Source of the DNA: Planctomycetota bacterium
GTDB lineage: Bacteria; Planctomycetota; Planctomycetia; Pirellulales; Lacipirellulaceae
Direction: 5' to 3'
Assembly (NCBI GenBank): GCA_024278035.1
Contig: JAJRUA010000116.1
Location: 1-8,769, forward strand
DNA length: 8,769 bases
This document shows positions 6,238-8,769 of the stretch, piece after piece. A program made the position numbers and the translations under genes. The first letter of the stretch is position 1. Each line of letters opens with the position of its first letter. Below the pieces are notes generated by a model. That model did no database searches. It saw nothing but the letters and a program-made list of their open reading frames with translations, and had not been told where the DNA came from.

Positions 6238-6277
6238 GCCAGGATGGCCCGGCTATAGCCTCGCCATCCTGGCGAGG
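6238..6277 (-). terminator. Hairpin(s) just after the nadC stop, no T tract
   Basis: GCCAGGATGGC (6238-6248) and GCCATCCTGGC (6263-6273) form an 11-bp perfect stem, with GGCTATAGCC, itself palindromic, in the loop. The right arm also belongs to a second perfect 8-bp hairpin, CCTCGCCA (6259-6266) with TGGCGAGG (6270-6277). The structure lies 7 nt beyond the nadC stop. No U tract follows on the minus strand, so it may be an atypical terminator, an mRNA-stabilising stem or a REP-like repeat. Confidence 0.45.
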
Positions 6278-6283
6278 AGTTGG

Positions 6284-7174
6284 CTAAACCACCCAATCGA
6301 GACCGATATCGAGCCCTATAGCGGAGTGGGTGAGGGCTCCGACACTGATCCGATCGACCCCGGTTTGGGCGATTTTTCCGATGGTATCAAGCCGGACGCC
6401 CCCCGAGGCTTCCAAAACGACATCGGGAGCCTCTTCTTTGCGAAGGGCCACCGCTTCGCGGAGATGGTCGTTGCTCATGTTATCGAGCAATACAATATCA
6501 GGCCCCGCCGGCAGGACGTTAGCGAATTGCTCTAAAGTATCGACCTCGATTTCAATAAGCATTTCCGCCGCCACTTCTCGCACCTTCCGCACCGCATCGG
6601 CGGGAGTCAGGTCCGCTTCGCCGGCAAGGGCCAAGTGGTTGTCTTTGATGAGCACCGCATCAAAAAGCCCCGTCCGATGGTTGTGGCCCCCTCCACAACG
6701 AACAGCGTATTTTTCCAATCGCCGCCAGCCGGGGGTTGTCTTGCGAGTGTCATAAACGGCTGCGTTCGTTCCGGCGACTGCTTCGACGTAACGGCTCGTA
6801 AGCGTTGCGACTCCACACAGGCGGCTCAAAAGATTGAGAATCGTCCGCTCACAGGTAAGCAGATCGCGAGCCGCCCCTTCGATTCGGCCTAGCGTTGCCC
6901 CTGGTTCGACCACGTCGCCATCCGCCAGCGACGGCTTGAACGTCGCATGGGCTCGCCCTTCGGCCAAGACAATCGCAACCGACTTGAGCCCCGCCACTAC
7001 GCCCGCCTGCCGGGCGACAACATCGGCCGCCCCCTGGCGATCGACATCGACGATCGCCGTCGTCGTCCAATCCTCTTGCCAGCAAAGGTCTTCGCGAAGC
7101 GCTAGTCGAACCAAATCACGGCAATCCCGTTCAAGCTGAGCATCCCATTGAACCGTAGCAAAATCAGCCGACAT
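6284..7174 (-). CDS. nadC: Quinolinate phosphoribosyltransferase (carboxylating)
   Basis: The product converts quinolinate and PRPP to nicotinate mononucleotide, CO2 and pyrophosphate in de novo NAD synthesis. The 296-residue length equals that of typical bacterial NadC (about 280-300). Family motifs are plain: ER-ILNLLSR (109-118), DTRKTTPG (142-149), the GGGHNHR segment (161-167), LIKDNH (175-180), EIEVDT (208-213), LLDN (229-232), EASGGV (255-260) and ISVGALTHS (276-284). The ATG at 7174 is preceded by AAAGGAA with 7-nt spacing. An in-frame ATG at 7240 would add 22 basic residues not typical of the family, so I chose 7174. It follows ligA by 76 nt on the same strand, so co-transcription is likely. 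The gap has a purine/AT-rich part (about 7190-7226) that might hold an extra promoter. Confidence 0.96.
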   Translation of the reverse strand: MSADFATVQWDAQLERDCRDLVRLALREDLCWQEDWTTTAIVDVDRQGAADVVARQAGVVAGLKSVAIVLAEGRAHATFKPSLADGDVVEPGATLGRIEGAARDLLTCERTILNLLSRLCGVATLTSRYVEAVAGTNAAVYDTRKTTPGWRRLEKYAVRCGGGHNHRTGLFDAVLIKDNHLALAGEADLTPADAVRKVREVAAEMLIEIEVDTLEQFANVLPAGPDIVLLDNMSNDHLREAVALRKEEAPDVVLEASGGVRLDTIGKIAQTGVDRISVGALTHSAIGLDIGLDWVV

Positions 7175-7181
7175 AGTTCCG

Positions 7182-7188
7182 TTCCTTT
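7182..7188 (-). promoter_or_regulatory. Shine-Dalgarno site of nadC
   Basis: AAAGGAA on the minus strand lies 7 nt before the ATG at 7174. It decides between this start and the upstream in-frame ATG at 7240, which would place the site inside the coding sequence. Confidence 0.65.
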
Positions 7189-7250
7189 GATTCTTGATAG
7201 ACGCTCTTATCTTACGCTTTTTTAACCGCGGATCCCACAACCATGCTCAC

Positions 7251-8769
<1,519 letters not shown>

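Noticed and set aside
5991..6296. 101-codon minus-strand open frame overlapping the nadC 3' end
   Set aside because: It runs through the nadC 3' hairpin, has no ribosome-binding signal and resembles no family; probably chance.

Overview
The window looks like a piece of chromosome from a planctomycete, most likely of the Pirellulales type. This is inferred from gene content, not from a database search. A PEP-CTERM exosortase substrate sits beside a cysteine- and glycine-rich outer-membrane beta-barrel protein of a kind common in Pirellula-like bacteria. Shine-Dalgarno signals are patchy, gene order is loose, and intergenic gaps are long.

Layout, left to right. Positions 1-45 hold the last 14 codons of an unidentified plus-strand gene. 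It is followed by a plus-strand UbiB/ABC1-type atypical kinase gene (193-1848). A short minus-strand reading frame for a coiled-coil tail (1881-2042) faces it; its 5' end is uncertain and may be frameshifted in a C tract. A 390-bp gap (2043-2429) leads to rpsU, encoding ribosomal protein bS21 with a GTG start (2430-2624). A strong bidirectional terminator (about 2703-2749) separates rpsU from everything to its right, which is on the minus strand.

The minus-strand block, in transcription order, starts with ligA (NAD-dependent DNA ligase, 5' end outside the window), followed 76 nt later by nadC (quinolinate phosphoribosyltransferase). Next is an 835-bp gap rich in inverted repeats, then a PEP-CTERM protein gene, a possible small basic ORF, a 13-bp-stem terminator (4290-4324), the outer-membrane barrel gene, and the bidirectional terminator.

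Functional links are modest. nadC makes the NAD precursor NaMN, and LigA consumes NAD as its adenylate donor. The barrel and the PEP-CTERM protein are both exported envelope proteins, but a terminator separates them, so they are probably independent transcripts. UbiB would act in quinone or isoprenoid-lipid metabolism at the membrane.

I see no tRNA, rRNA, CRISPR array, insertion sequence, phage gene or defence cassette, and no convincing new multi-gene system. The points most worth a second look are a charged/proline-rich insertion in the LigA zinc finger carrying an A9 run, a cysteine-every-third-residue loop in the barrel protein, the small coiled-coil ORF with a C tract, and the structured gap at 5448-6283.
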